From NCBI RefSeq assembly GCF_010093045.1, contig NZ_CP048115.1, positions 2,108,001 through 2,172,000 on the forward strand: a DNA stretch of 64,000 nt. The letters are read 5' to 3'. Position numbers and translations under genes: made by a program. The notes below the pieces were generated by a model, which worked only from the letters and a program-made list of their open reading frames with translations, was not told the DNA's origin and searched no databases. This document shows positions 25,925-34,534 of the stretch, one piece after another. The stretch comes from Mucilaginibacter sp. 14171R-50. GTDB taxonomy: Bacteria; Bacteroidota; Bacteroidia; Sphingobacteriales; Sphingobacteriaceae. Position 1 is the first letter of the stretch. Each line of letters starts with the position of its first letter.

Positions 25925-27055
25925 GTGCAAAGTTCTAAAAACATAGCTGAGGTTGTATCGCACTTTCAATGTGCTGCCGATGTGGGTTCGCAAAAAGCTT
26001 ATGGCTCGGGGCATATCAACGACACCTTCTTTTTAAGCAATGTATCGGCCGGCGGGCCCGATTACCTGTTGCAGCGCATTAACCATAGCATTTTTACCAA
26101 TGTAGAAAAGCTTACCGATAATATGCGCAAGGTAACCGAGCACCTAAGAGGCAAGATGGAGGCCTTTGGGTACGGGGATCCTAAAAAGGAGGTAATGACC
26201 CTTATACCTGCGGATAACGGCCGCTTTTTTTACAAGGATAGCGCAGGCGATTACTGGCGTATGTTTTACTTTTTAAGCGATACCAAAAGCTACGATGTGG
26301 TGCAAACCGAAAAGCAGGCCTACGAGGGCGGTAAGGCTTTTGGCAGGTTCCAGGCTATGCTGGCGGATATACCACCGGGCGAGATGTTTGAGGTAATACC
26401 CGACTTTCACAACATCCGGAAACGCTTGCAGCATCTGGACGAAGCTGTTGCAAAAGATGCCTGCGGGCGTGTGGCAGCAGTTGCCGCCGAACTGGACATA
26501 GTTAAAAAGTACGCGGCATCTATGCAATATTTTCAACAGCCCGAACAGGTTGCATTGCTACCCAGGCGCGTGATACATAACGATACCAAGTTTAACAATG
26601 TATTGCTGAACAGCAACGACGAGGCGCAGTGCGTTATCGATCTGGAAACGGTGATGGATGGATACGTAGCCTATGATTTTGGCGATGCGATCCGTACTAT
26701 CGTCAACACCACTACCGAAGACGAGGCCGACCTGAGCAAGATACAGCTTAACCTGCCGCTGTTTAACGCTTACGTGCGGGGCTATTTAAAGGAAGCATCT
26801 GCATTTTTAACCGATGCTGAAGTTAACTCGCTGATGAAGGGTGCCCTGTTGCTTCCTTTTATGCAGGCCGTAAGGTTTTTAACCGATTATATTAACGGCG
26901 ATACCTACTTTAAAATAAAGTTTGAAGGGCACAACCTGCAGCGTGCAAGGGCACAGTTCCAGCTGGTAAAAATGCTTGAAGCCAACGCTGCCGATATGCA
27001 GCAAACCATACTCAGCGAAATGGAGAAATATAAAACAGCGCATACCAATGGATAA
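25925..27055 (+). CDS. Phosphotransferase, N-acetylhexosamine 1-kinase-like (APH fold)
   Basis: The 376-residue cytosolic product has an APH-type kinase fold: an N-lobe with YLLQRINHSIFTNVEKL, the catalytic loop RVIHNDTKFNNVLL (around residue 220) and the metal-binding CVIDLETVMDGYVAYDFGDAIR. The spacing and the QRIN segment recall NahK, which makes GlcNAc-1-P or GalNAc-1-P. In the locus it would phosphorylate imported amino sugar. The start is GTG. Its last 8 bases overlap the next gene, a sign of translational coupling. Confidence 0.8.
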   Translation: MQSSKNIAEVVSHFQCAADVGSQKAYGSGHINDTFFLSNVSAGGPDYLLQRINHSIFTNVEKLTDNMRKVTEHLRGKMEAFGYGDPKKEVMTLIPADNGRFFYKDSAGDYWRMFYFLSDTKSYDVVQTEKQAYEGGKAFGRFQAMLADIPPGEMFEVIPDFHNIRKRLQHLDEAVAKDACGRVAAVAAELDIVKKYAASMQYFQQPEQVALLPRRVIHNDTKFNNVLLNSNDEAQCVIDLETVMDGYVAYDFGDAIRTIVNTTTEDEADLSKIQLNLPLFNAYVRGYLKEASAFLTDAEVNSLMKGALLLPFMQAVRFLTDYINGDTYFKIKFEGHNLQRARAQFQLVKMLEANAADMQQTILSEMEKYKTAHTNG

Positions 27056-27704
27056 GGGTATAGCCGCAAATATTCCGTACCTTACGGGTGCCGGTAACCT
27101 TGCATCTGTTGAAGGGGTTTCGCAGGCGCTGGATGGATTGGAGCGCAGGCAGATCATACACGCGCCCTGGGCAGGTACCGAGGAACAGCCAACGGCATCG
27201 TTCGCGCTGGCTTATAATGACACGGATATCTATCTGAAATATTACGTAACAGAGCACACTTTAAAGGCCGAATACAGTAAATTTAACGACCCGGTATTTG
27301 AAGATAGTTGTGTGGAGTTCTTTATCGCGTTTGATGACGATGTAAATTACTACAACCTGGAGTTTAACTGCATGGGCACTTGCAGGGCGCAGTACGGGCA
27401 ATATAAAACCGGGCGTACATTTTTGCCGGTAAACCTGCTGCAAACCATCAGGCACCAAACGCTGATAAAACAGGGTATTGATAATATCAACTGGGAGCTT
27501 ACTTTATGCATCCCCAAAAACATATTCAAGTTTCATCCCGGGCTATCATTAACAAAAAGCCGGGCAAAGGTTAACTTTTATAAATGCGGCGACGGCCTGC
27601 CTCAACCACACTTTTTATGCTGGAGCAGGGTAGAGGCCAGGAAGCCCGAGTTTCACCTGAGCCGGTTTTTTAAAGAAGTAACATTTAGTCCGCAGGTATA
27701 TTAA
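27048..27704 (+). CDS. Carbohydrate-binding family 9-like protein
   Basis: The 218-residue product carries a CBM9-like beta-sandwich: DIYLKYYVTEHTLKAEYSKFNDPVFEDSCVEFFIAFD, then YYNLEFNCMGTCRAQYG. No signal peptide is visible, so it may be intracellular, odd for a binding module. The start ATGGATAAG overlaps the stop of the kinase gene by 8 bases, so the two are probably made together. The function is not known. Confidence 0.8.
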   Translation: MDKGIAANIPYLTGAGNLASVEGVSQALDGLERRQIIHAPWAGTEEQPTASFALAYNDTDIYLKYYVTEHTLKAEYSKFNDPVFEDSCVEFFIAFDDDVNYYNLEFNCMGTCRAQYGQYKTGRTFLPVNLLQTIRHQTLIKQGIDNINWELTLCIPKNIFKFHPGLSLTKSRAKVNFYKCGDGLPQPHFLCWSRVEARKPEFHLSRFFKEVTFSPQVY

Positions 27705-27719
27705 CATTAAACTTAACCT

Positions 27720-29015
27720 ATGTCAGATACAACAGCACTCAGCAACAGGCAATCAAAGCTAAGCCCCATATATATTATTGGGATGCTGTTTTTTATTTTC
27801 GGGTTCATCACCTGGCTAAATTCGGTATTGATACCATACCTTAAATTAGCCTGCGAGCTAACCACCGTTGAAGCTTACCTGGTAACCTTTGCATTCTATA
27901 TATCTTATTTCGTGCTGGCAATACCATCAGCCTGGATCTTGAAATTAACAGGCTTTAAAAAGGGCATGTCTGTAGGCCTGGGTATTATGGCCGTGGGCGC
28001 CCTGGTATTTATACCGGCGGCGTTAACCCGTTATTACGGGTTGTTTTTATTGGGCTTGTTTATCCAGGGATCGGGGCTGGCGTTGCTGCAAACGGCGTCC
28101 AACCCCTACATCACCATACTGGGCCCGCCCGAAAGTGCTGCCAAACGCATTAGTATTATGGGGGTTTGCAATAAAATAGCCGGGGCCCTGGCGCCCATTA
28201 TACTGGGTGCTATCGCCCTAAAAAACGCCGACGGCTTAAAAGAGCGCCTGGAGGCAATGGCGCCTGCCGCTAAACTCACAGAGCTAAACGAACTGGCGTC
28301 GCGGGTTATTATGCCTTATATAATTATCGTAATTGTACTGCTCATTTTAGCGGTGGTAATATATTACTCCAGCCTGCCCGAGATAGATACCGATCAGGAA
28401 GACGAAACAACAGCCGTTAACAATACCGGCAAAACCAGCATTATGCAATTTCCGCATTTGCTGTTAGGCGTGTTAACGCTGTTTTTTTATGTAGGGGCCG
28501 AGGTTATTGCCGGCGATACCATCATCAACTACGGCAGCACGCAGGGCATCCCCTTAAATATTGCTAAATTTTTTACAACCTGTACATTGATATGTATGCT
28601 TATAGGCTATTTTGTGGGTATTGCCTGCATCCCCAAATACCTTAACCAGGAAAAAGCCATGAAAATATCGGCCGTATTAGGGCTGGTACTTTCGGCTGTG
28701 GCTATACTAACCACAGGGTATGTGTCGGTATCAGCAGTAGCTTTATTAGGACTGGCAAACTCGCTCGTTTGGCCTGCAATATGGCCAATGGCGTTAGCTG
28801 GCCTGGGCAGGTTCACAAAAATAGGGTCATCATTATTAATTATGGGCATAGCGGGCGGCGCGATAGTACCTTTGGCTTACGGTGCTTTGGCCCAGTCATT
28901 AAATCCCAGCCACGGCTACCTGGTATTGATACCGGCTTACCTCGTTATTCTGTATTATGCTATTGGCGGGCACAAGGTAGGCAGGCCAAAAACTTCAACA
29001 CATCAACAATTATAA
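27720..29015 (+). CDS. Sugar MFS transporter, FucP/NagP type
   Basis: The 431-residue product has 12 predicted membrane segments and the fucose/glucose/GlcNAc permease pattern: FFIFGFITWLNSVLIPYLK in segment 1, LLQTASNPYITILGP, and NSLVWPAIWPMALAGLGRFTK in segment 10. Members carry sugar with protons across the inner membrane. Together with the kinase and NagB it suggests import of an amino sugar. It starts 15 bases after the CBM9-like gene. Confidence 0.92.
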   Translation: MSDTTALSNRQSKLSPIYIIGMLFFIFGFITWLNSVLIPYLKLACELTTVEAYLVTFAFYISYFVLAIPSAWILKLTGFKKGMSVGLGIMAVGALVFIPAALTRYYGLFLLGLFIQGSGLALLQTASNPYITILGPPESAAKRISIMGVCNKIAGALAPIILGAIALKNADGLKERLEAMAPAAKLTELNELASRVIMPYIIIVIVLLILAVVIYYSSLPEIDTDQEDETTAVNNTGKTSIMQFPHLLLGVLTLFFYVGAEVIAGDTIINYGSTQGIPLNIAKFFTTCTLICMLIGYFVGIACIPKYLNQEKAMKISAVLGLVLSAVAILTTGYVSVSAVALLGLANSLVWPAIWPMALAGLGRFTKIGSSLLIMGIAGGAIVPLAYGALAQSLNPSHGYLVLIPAYLVILYYAIGGHKVGRPKTSTHQQL

Positions 29016-29041
29016 TCATCAATAAATAAAAACTAAAAGTT

Positions 29042-30391
29042 ATGGATCGCAGACAATTTGTTTGGAATACCGCTGTAGGATTAGCCGGGCTAACAATTTT
29101 GCCTTCAGGGTTATTATTCGCAAAAAATGCAGATAAGGTAAGGTTGGGTTATATAGGCGTTGGCCTGCGCGGCCGCAACCATATTGGCGAAGGTTTGCTT
29201 CGCGATGATGTAGAAATAGTTGCCATTTGCGACACACAGGAAAGTTCGCTGAAAGCCTGCCGCGAGCAATTTGTGAAGGCCAAAAAGAAACTGCCTGCAG
29301 AGTATACCGGCGGAGTAAATGCCTATAAAAAACTGTTGGACCGTAAAGATATTGACGGGGTAATTATTGCTACACCATGGGAGTTTCATAAAGATCAGGC
29401 TATTGATGCCATGCGCGCCGGTAAATATGTTGGCTGCGAGGTTATTGCCGGCATTACCGAGCAGGACCACTGGGATATTTTAAAGGTGTATGATGAAACC
29501 AAGGTGCCATACATGACATTGGAGAACGTTTGCTACCGCCGCGATGTAATGGCTGCCCTGAACATGTGCAGGCAAAACCTGTTTGGCGAATTGGTTCATC
29601 TTGAAGGCGGCTACCAGCACGATCTGCGCGGGGTTTTGTTTAACGATGGCAAAAGTGCGTATGGCAAAGGCGTAGAGTTTGGCCCCAATGCGGTAAGCGA
29701 AGCGCAATGGCGCACCCAATGGAATATTGACCGCGACGGCGATATTTACCCAACCCACGGTGCGGGCCCGGTTATGAATTATATTGATATTAACCGCGGT
29801 AACAGCTTTACCAACCTGGTATCGTTCTCATCTAAATCTCGCGGGCTTAATGCTTACATAGAAAAGTTATCGCCGGGCAATAAAAACGGGAAAATCCACT
29901 TTAAAAATGGCGACGTAACTACTACTACTATCAACTGCGCCAACGGCGAAACCGTTACGCTTAGCCATGATACACACCTGCCGCGCCCATATTCGTTAGG
30001 GTTTAGGGTACAGGGCACCAAGGGTATCTGGATGGATGTTGCCGACGGGGTTTATATCGAAGGCCAATCGGCCAAGTACGATGAGTGGGATAAGGCAAGC
30101 GTTTGGTTCGAAAAATACGACCACCCGGTTTGGAAGAAGTTTGAGAAATATGCCGAAGGCGCGGGCCACGGCGGTATGGACTGGTTTGTGTTTAACGCCT
30201 TTGTAGAATCGGTTAAACAAAAGAAACAAACGCCTATTGATATCTACGACTCGCTGACCATGAGCGTGATCACCCCGCTATCAGAAAAATCAATTGCCGA
30301 AGGCAATACACCGCAAAAGTTCCCCGACTTTACAAGGGGCAAATGGAAAGAGCGTAAAAATACCTTTGCTTTAGACGACAGCGGATTTTAA
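29042..30391 (+). CDS. GH109-like Gfo/Idh/MocA-fold glycosidase (alpha-N-acetylgalactosaminidase family)
   Basis: The 449-residue product has a Tat-like signal (DRRQFVWNTAVGLAGL), a Rossmann domain (KVRLGYIGVGLRGRNHIGEG) and the segments TPWEFHKDQAIDAMRAGKYVGCEV, then ENVCYRRDVMAALNMC and THGAGPVMNYIDINRG. These are hallmarks of GH109, which cleaves alpha-GalNAc using NAD in a redox mechanism. The match is to the family; the substrate has not been tested. Export with bound cofactor fits the Tat signal. It is 26 bases downstream of the transporter. Confidence 0.88.
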   Translation: MDRRQFVWNTAVGLAGLTILPSGLLFAKNADKVRLGYIGVGLRGRNHIGEGLLRDDVEIVAICDTQESSLKACREQFVKAKKKLPAEYTGGVNAYKKLLDRKDIDGVIIATPWEFHKDQAIDAMRAGKYVGCEVIAGITEQDHWDILKVYDETKVPYMTLENVCYRRDVMAALNMCRQNLFGELVHLEGGYQHDLRGVLFNDGKSAYGKGVEFGPNAVSEAQWRTQWNIDRDGDIYPTHGAGPVMNYIDINRGNSFTNLVSFSSKSRGLNAYIEKLSPGNKNGKIHFKNGDVTTTTINCANGETVTLSHDTHLPRPYSLGFRVQGTKGIWMDVADGVYIEGQSAKYDEWDKASVWFEKYDHPVWKKFEKYAEGAGHGGMDWFVFNAFVESVKQKKQTPIDIYDSLTMSVITPLSEKSIAEGNTPQKFPDFTRGKWKERKNTFALDDSGF

Positions 30392-30425
30392 ATAAGATAA
30401 AAAGTTTAAGAAATGTTACCGGCCG

Positions 30426-30453
30426 GTGGGCCTGCCGAAAGGCAGGCTCCCAC
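30426..30453. repeat. Hairpin GTGGG-CCTGCC / GGCAGG-CT-CCCAC upstream of nagB
   Basis: An imperfect 11-base stem with loop GAAA sits between GH109 and nagB. A second stem-loop, GGGCATAGCTGTGCCC (30460-30475), follows it directly. Confidence 0.7.
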
Positions 30454-30499
30454 ATGGCAGGGCATAGCTGTGCCCAAACCTAACCAACCCCCACAAAAA

Positions 30500-32419
30500 A
30501 TGCTACTAAACTTATTAGAAGAAACCCGGTACGAGAAGGTGCCGGTAAAAATATACCCTAACGATACAGAGGCGAGCCTTGACGTTGCCAAGCGTATAGC
30601 GCTCATCATCAAACAAAAACAAGCCGAAGGCAAGATCGCAGTGTTAGGGTTAGCCACCGGCGTATCGCCCATAAAAGTTTATCGCGAACTGATAAGGCTG
30701 CATAAAGAGGAGGGCCTGAGCTTTAAAAATGTGGTAACCTTTAACCTTGATGAATATTACCCCATACAGCCCGATTCGGCCCAGAGCTATGTGCGGTTCA
30801 TGAAAGAGAACCTGTTTGATCATGTGGATATAGATATGGCTAACGTAAACATTCCGGATGGTACGCTGGCCGAGCAGGACATAGCAGCGTTTTGCCTGGC
30901 ATACGAGCAGAAGATAAATAGCTACGGCGGTATCGATGTTCAGCTTTTGGGTATCGGGCGTACCGGCCACATCGGTTTTAACGAGCCGGGCTCGGCGCCA
31001 AACTCGGGCACACGTTTAGTAACCCTTAACGACCTTACCCGCCGCGATGCTTCAAAAGATTTCGGCGGTAAAGAAAACGTGCCCACCAAGGCTATCACCA
31101 TGGGTATAGGCACCATATTTAAGGCCCGCGAAATTATCCTGCTGGCATGGAACGGAAAAAAGGCCCCCATCATAAAAAAAGCAGTAGAAGGTGCGATATC
31201 CCCCGATGTACCGGCAACGTACCTCCAAAATTCAGATAACGTCGAGTTTATTATTGATAGCGACGCATCGGTAAGCCTCACCCGTTTTGATACTCCCTGG
31301 CTGGTTAAGGATTGCGTTTGGGACGATACGCTCATCAAGAAGGCGGTGATATGGCTCGCAAAAACGCTTAATAAACCCATCCTTAAACTTACCGAGAACG
31401 ATTACAATAACAACGGCATGGCCCAGCTGGCAACGCAACTTGGCCCGGTTTATAATATCAATATCAGCATATTTAATAATATACAACACACCATTACCGG
31501 CTGGCCGGGCGGCAAGTTCAACGCCGACGATAGTCAGCGGCCCGAGCGTGCCAACCCCGCCGTAAAACGTTCGATAGTGTTTTCGCCGCACCCGGATGAT
31601 GATGTGATATCCATGGGAGGCACCTTTATCCGCCTGGCCGACCAGGGGCACGAGGTGCATGTAGCCTACCAAACATCGGGCAATACCGCCGTTTGGGACG
31701 ACGAGATGCTGCGGTATGTAGAGTTTGCCATGGATTTTGCCCGTTCGCAATCTCAGGATGCCGCTTATCTTGAAAGCCTGTATAAGAGCATGACCGCCTT
31801 TTTGGAAACAAAGCGGCCAAATCAAAGTGATACCGAGGCCATCCGTATTGTAAAGGGGTTGATACGAAAGGGCGAAGCTATTGCCGGGGCTAGGCTGGCC
31901 GGCTTGCATGATGAGCGCATTCACTTTATGGACCTGCCCTTCTACGACCGCAGTAAATTTGAAAAGAGCGTATCCTTTGAGGATGATATCAAACAAACTA
32001 TGCAGCTTTTGCAGGATGTAAAACCTCACCAGATATTTACCGCCGGCGACTTTGCCGACCCGCATGGCACACACAAGGTATGCTTTGAAATATTGCTGGA
32101 AGCTTTTAACCGCCTGCGGCAGATAGAAGAATGGACAAAAGATTGCTGGATATGGCTGTACCGCGGCGCATGGCACGAGTTTGAGATCCACGAAATTGAA
32201 ATGGCGGTGCCACTATCCCCACAGGAAGTTTTGCGCAAACGCCTGGCCATCTTTAAGCACCAGTCGCAAAAGGATATCCCGGTGTTCCCCGGCGACGATG
32301 CCCGCGAATTTTGGGTACGCGCCGAAGACCGTACGCAGGAAACCGCCCGGCTGTACAACCAGCTTGGCTTAGCCGAATACGAAGCGATAGAGGCTTTTGT
32401 AAGGTGGAAGGTTGAATAA
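30500..32419 (+). CDS. nagB: Long glucosamine-6-phosphate deaminase with C-terminal PIG-L/LmbE domain
   Basis: The 639-residue product has a NagB isomerase/deaminase domain in the first 300 residues (VVTFNLDEYYPIQPDSAQSY and GIGRTGHIGFNEPGS). From about residue 340 it has a PIG-L/LmbE deacetylase-like domain with the metal motif FSPHPDDDVIS and a later DPHGTHK. NagB turns glucosamine-6-P into fructose-6-P plus ammonia. The fused domain could remove the acetyl group first. An in-frame ATG at 30413 would add 29 residues encoded largely by a repeat hairpin, so I prefer 30500. It is the last sugar gene of the locus. Confidence 0.9.
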   Translation: MLLNLLEETRYEKVPVKIYPNDTEASLDVAKRIALIIKQKQAEGKIAVLGLATGVSPIKVYRELIRLHKEEGLSFKNVVTFNLDEYYPIQPDSAQSYVRFMKENLFDHVDIDMANVNIPDGTLAEQDIAAFCLAYEQKINSYGGIDVQLLGIGRTGHIGFNEPGSAPNSGTRLVTLNDLTRRDASKDFGGKENVPTKAITMGIGTIFKAREIILLAWNGKKAPIIKKAVEGAISPDVPATYLQNSDNVEFIIDSDASVSLTRFDTPWLVKDCVWDDTLIKKAVIWLAKTLNKPILKLTENDYNNNGMAQLATQLGPVYNINISIFNNIQHTITGWPGGKFNADDSQRPERANPAVKRSIVFSPHPDDDVISMGGTFIRLADQGHEVHVAYQTSGNTAVWDDEMLRYVEFAMDFARSQSQDAAYLESLYKSMTAFLETKRPNQSDTEAIRIVKGLIRKGEAIAGARLAGLHDERIHFMDLPFYDRSKFEKSVSFEDDIKQTMQLLQDVKPHQIFTAGDFADPHGTHKVCFEILLEAFNRLRQIEEWTKDCWIWLYRGAWHEFEIHEIEMAVPLSPQEVLRKRLAIFKHQSQKDIPVFPGDDAREFWVRAEDRTQETARLYNQLGLAEYEAIEAFVRWKVE

Positions 32420-32473
32420 GTGAAGTACGCCTGGCTAAAGCTTTTATACCGGACAGAATTATTATATTTGTAT

Positions 32474-32674
32474 ATGGACGCATTGATTGTTTACCCGGAA
32501 AATAAAGAGCAATTGACCGCTTTAAAAGCAGTGATGAAAGCAATGAAAATTTCATTCGAGCAAAAAAACATTGTTTATCCGCAGCATGTGGTGGATGGTG
32601 TAAACGAATCTTTGAAACAATCTGATCAAGGTCAGTTAACGGCTTTTACAAGCATCAAGGACTTATTGAATTAA
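32474..32674 (+). CDS. DUF2683-type antitoxin
   Basis: The 66-residue product begins MDALIVYPENKEQLTALKAVMKAMKISFEQK, a short helical pattern typical of antitoxins of the DUF2683 group in Bacteroidota. It directly precedes a ParE/RelE toxin with no gap: its TAA is immediately followed by the toxin ATG. A TATATTTG box at 32463-32470 ends 3 bases before the ATG, so the transcript could be leaderless. A GTG at 32420 is an alternative start but adds a non-conserved extension. Confidence 0.8.
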   Translation: MDALIVYPENKEQLTALKAVMKAMKISFEQKNIVYPQHVVDGVNESLKQSDQGQLTAFTSIKDLLN

Positions 32675-32959
32675 ATGAGCTTACAGATTTATTTTACTCC
32701 ACGCTCAAAGGAAACATTTAAATCTACTTACAACTTTATTAAGAATGAATTTGGGGTGAGCGTAGCTGAGAAGTTTTCAATCAAGACCGAAAAAACAATT
32801 AAATTGATAGCTGATCACCCATTAATGTTTAAAGTTTCAACAATTGCTACTGATGTTAGGGTTGGCTTGATTACAAAGCAATGTTCTATTTTTTATAAAG
32901 TTACTGAAACTACCATTCACCTCTTATTTTTTTGGGATAATCGCCAGGAACCTTTATAG
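32675..32959 (+). CDS. ParE/RelE-family toxin
   Basis: The 94-residue product has the type II toxin fold pattern SLQIYFTPRSKETFKSTYNFIKNEFG, then KTIKLIADHPLMF and CSIFYKVTETTIHLLFFWDNRQEP. Members inhibit gyrase (ParE) or cleave mRNA (RelE); the target here is not assigned. It shares one operon with the upstream antitoxin and lies at the right edge of the utilisation locus. Confidence 0.88.
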   Translation: MSLQIYFTPRSKETFKSTYNFIKNEFGVSVAEKFSIKTEKTIKLIADHPLMFKVSTIATDVRVGLITKQCSIFYKVTETTIHLLFFWDNRQEPL

Positions 32960-33031
32960 TTATTAAGCCCAATTTCTTTTATATTGCAATAACCTATAAC
33001 CCGTAACTTCAAAGCGGGGGTCCGTTACATC

Positions 33032-34528
33032 ATGAGCATAAAAAGACGATCGTTCCTCAAAAAAACATTGATAGCCGGCGCGGGTGCAGGTTTGGTGCCG
33101 CAATTTTTGCAAGCTAAGGATGGCACTGCTAACGCCGTCGCGCCCGTTGATTTTCCGCTTGCCGCTGCGGGTAAAAAAGTGATAGTAGCCGGTGCAGGTA
33201 TCACCGGACTGTGCTGCGCCTACGAACTGATGAAGGCCGGGCACCATGTAACCGTACTGGAAGCATCCGGCAGGTATGGCGGGCATGTGTTTACAGGTCG
33301 CGATGGTCTGTCGGATGGACTGTATGCCGATTATGGCGCCGACCATATCACCAAACCAGGCTACGAGAAGTTTTTTGAATATGTAAATGAGTTTAACCTC
33401 ACTGTTATACCCTATCCCAATGCCGAAGGATCGGAAGCAGCAAAGGATGGACATGTGCTGAAAATGATAGGCGGCAAATTCTACACCGAAGAAATGCTGC
33501 GCGACCCTGCCGTATTAACAAAGTTTGGCTTCAATGACAAGGAAGTCAAATTTTTATCGCAAAACCCGGGCTATGCTTTAAGCTCGTTATACATTAAGCC
33601 TTACCTGGCAAAATTTAAAGACCCGTACCAGCCGTTTGGCGTTGGGTACGATGACTATGACAACTTCCCGATAACGGATATATTTAAAAAGGAAGGTGCA
33701 TCGCCGGCTGCATTGGATTGGCTGGGCGGTTCGCATACTTCGGCGCTTTACTATTTGTGGCGCGCCTACATTATGGAGCAGCGCGGCATCCCGCTATCAG
33801 AAGGCGATACCTACCATTTAAAGGATGGTAACGAGCAACTGCCAATGGCTTTTGCCAAGCGCCTTGGCTCAAGGCTAAAGCTTAACCACCCGGTGCTGGG
33901 CATTAAGCACGATAGCAAGGGTGTAACCGTTACCTACAAAGCCTTTGGTTTTGATGATGAGAAGGAAATTACCGCCGATGTGTTGATTAATTGTATTACC
34001 CTGCCGATATTTAAAAACATCCCGGTTACACCTGCATTGTCGCCCGCCAAGCAATATGTAGTTGATAATATGGCTTATTCCTCACATCCATTTTATGTAT
34101 TTGAAGCTGCCACCCGCTTTTGGCTGGATGATGGTTTTAAAAGCATCAATATGCAGTTTGAGCATCCTGATATCTCATCTATTTGGGAAGAAACCAACCA
34201 GGTGGATAGCAAGCGCATTGTTTTAAAAGCTTATGGTCCGGGTGGCCTGTCGCCGCAGCGGGTGTTGGCGGCCTTTCGCGAGGTGTACCCGGGCAAGCAC
34301 GATACCATTGAACAAGCCCTTACCAAAGACTGGACAAAAGATAAGTTTGCACCGGCTTGCGAGATGGAACCTTTCGCGATAGGGCAGATGAACAAATTTT
34401 GGCCGCAGTTGATGATGCCCGAAGGCCGCATTTATTTTGCAGGCACTTATGCCGATAACATGAGCAGGGGGATGGAATCGTGCATCCGATCGGCGCAGCG
34501 GGTGGCAATGGAGGTGAACAAGCTATAA
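33032..34528 (+). CDS. FAD-dependent amine oxidase with Tat signal
   Basis: The 498-residue product has a Tat signal (KRRSFLKKTLIAGAGAG) and an FAD-binding motif VAGAGITGLCCAYELMKAG with the ending EGRIYFAGTYADN of amine oxidases. Such enzymes oxidise amines or amino acids with oxygen, in the periplasm. The gene ends 6 bases before a cytochrome c gene, which suggests that the electrons pass to a cytochrome instead of only to oxygen. The substrate is unknown. Confidence 0.88.
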   Translation: MSIKRRSFLKKTLIAGAGAGLVPQFLQAKDGTANAVAPVDFPLAAAGKKVIVAGAGITGLCCAYELMKAGHHVTVLEASGRYGGHVFTGRDGLSDGLYADYGADHITKPGYEKFFEYVNEFNLTVIPYPNAEGSEAAKDGHVLKMIGGKFYTEEMLRDPAVLTKFGFNDKEVKFLSQNPGYALSSLYIKPYLAKFKDPYQPFGVGYDDYDNFPITDIFKKEGASPAALDWLGGSHTSALYYLWRAYIMEQRGIPLSEGDTYHLKDGNEQLPMAFAKRLGSRLKLNHPVLGIKHDSKGVTVTYKAFGFDDEKEITADVLINCITLPIFKNIPVTPALSPAKQYVVDNMAYSSHPFYVFEAATRFWLDDGFKSINMQFEHPDISSIWEETNQVDSKRIVLKAYGPGGLSPQRVLAAFREVYPGKHDTIEQALTKDWTKDKFAPACEMEPFAIGQMNKFWPQLMMPEGRIYFAGTYADNMSRGMESCIRSAQRVAMEVNKL

Positions 34529-34534
34529 GGGTTT

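Noticed and set aside
30413-30499. Extended start for nagB
   Set aside because: The 29 extra residues are proline/glycine-rich and encoded by hairpin repeats; the conserved start is MLLNLLEETRYEK at 30500.
31232-32191. 319-codon minus-strand frame opposite the PIG-L half of nagB
   Set aside because: No family resemblance, while the plus strand carries HPDDD and other clear motifs. It is a shadow due to codon bias.
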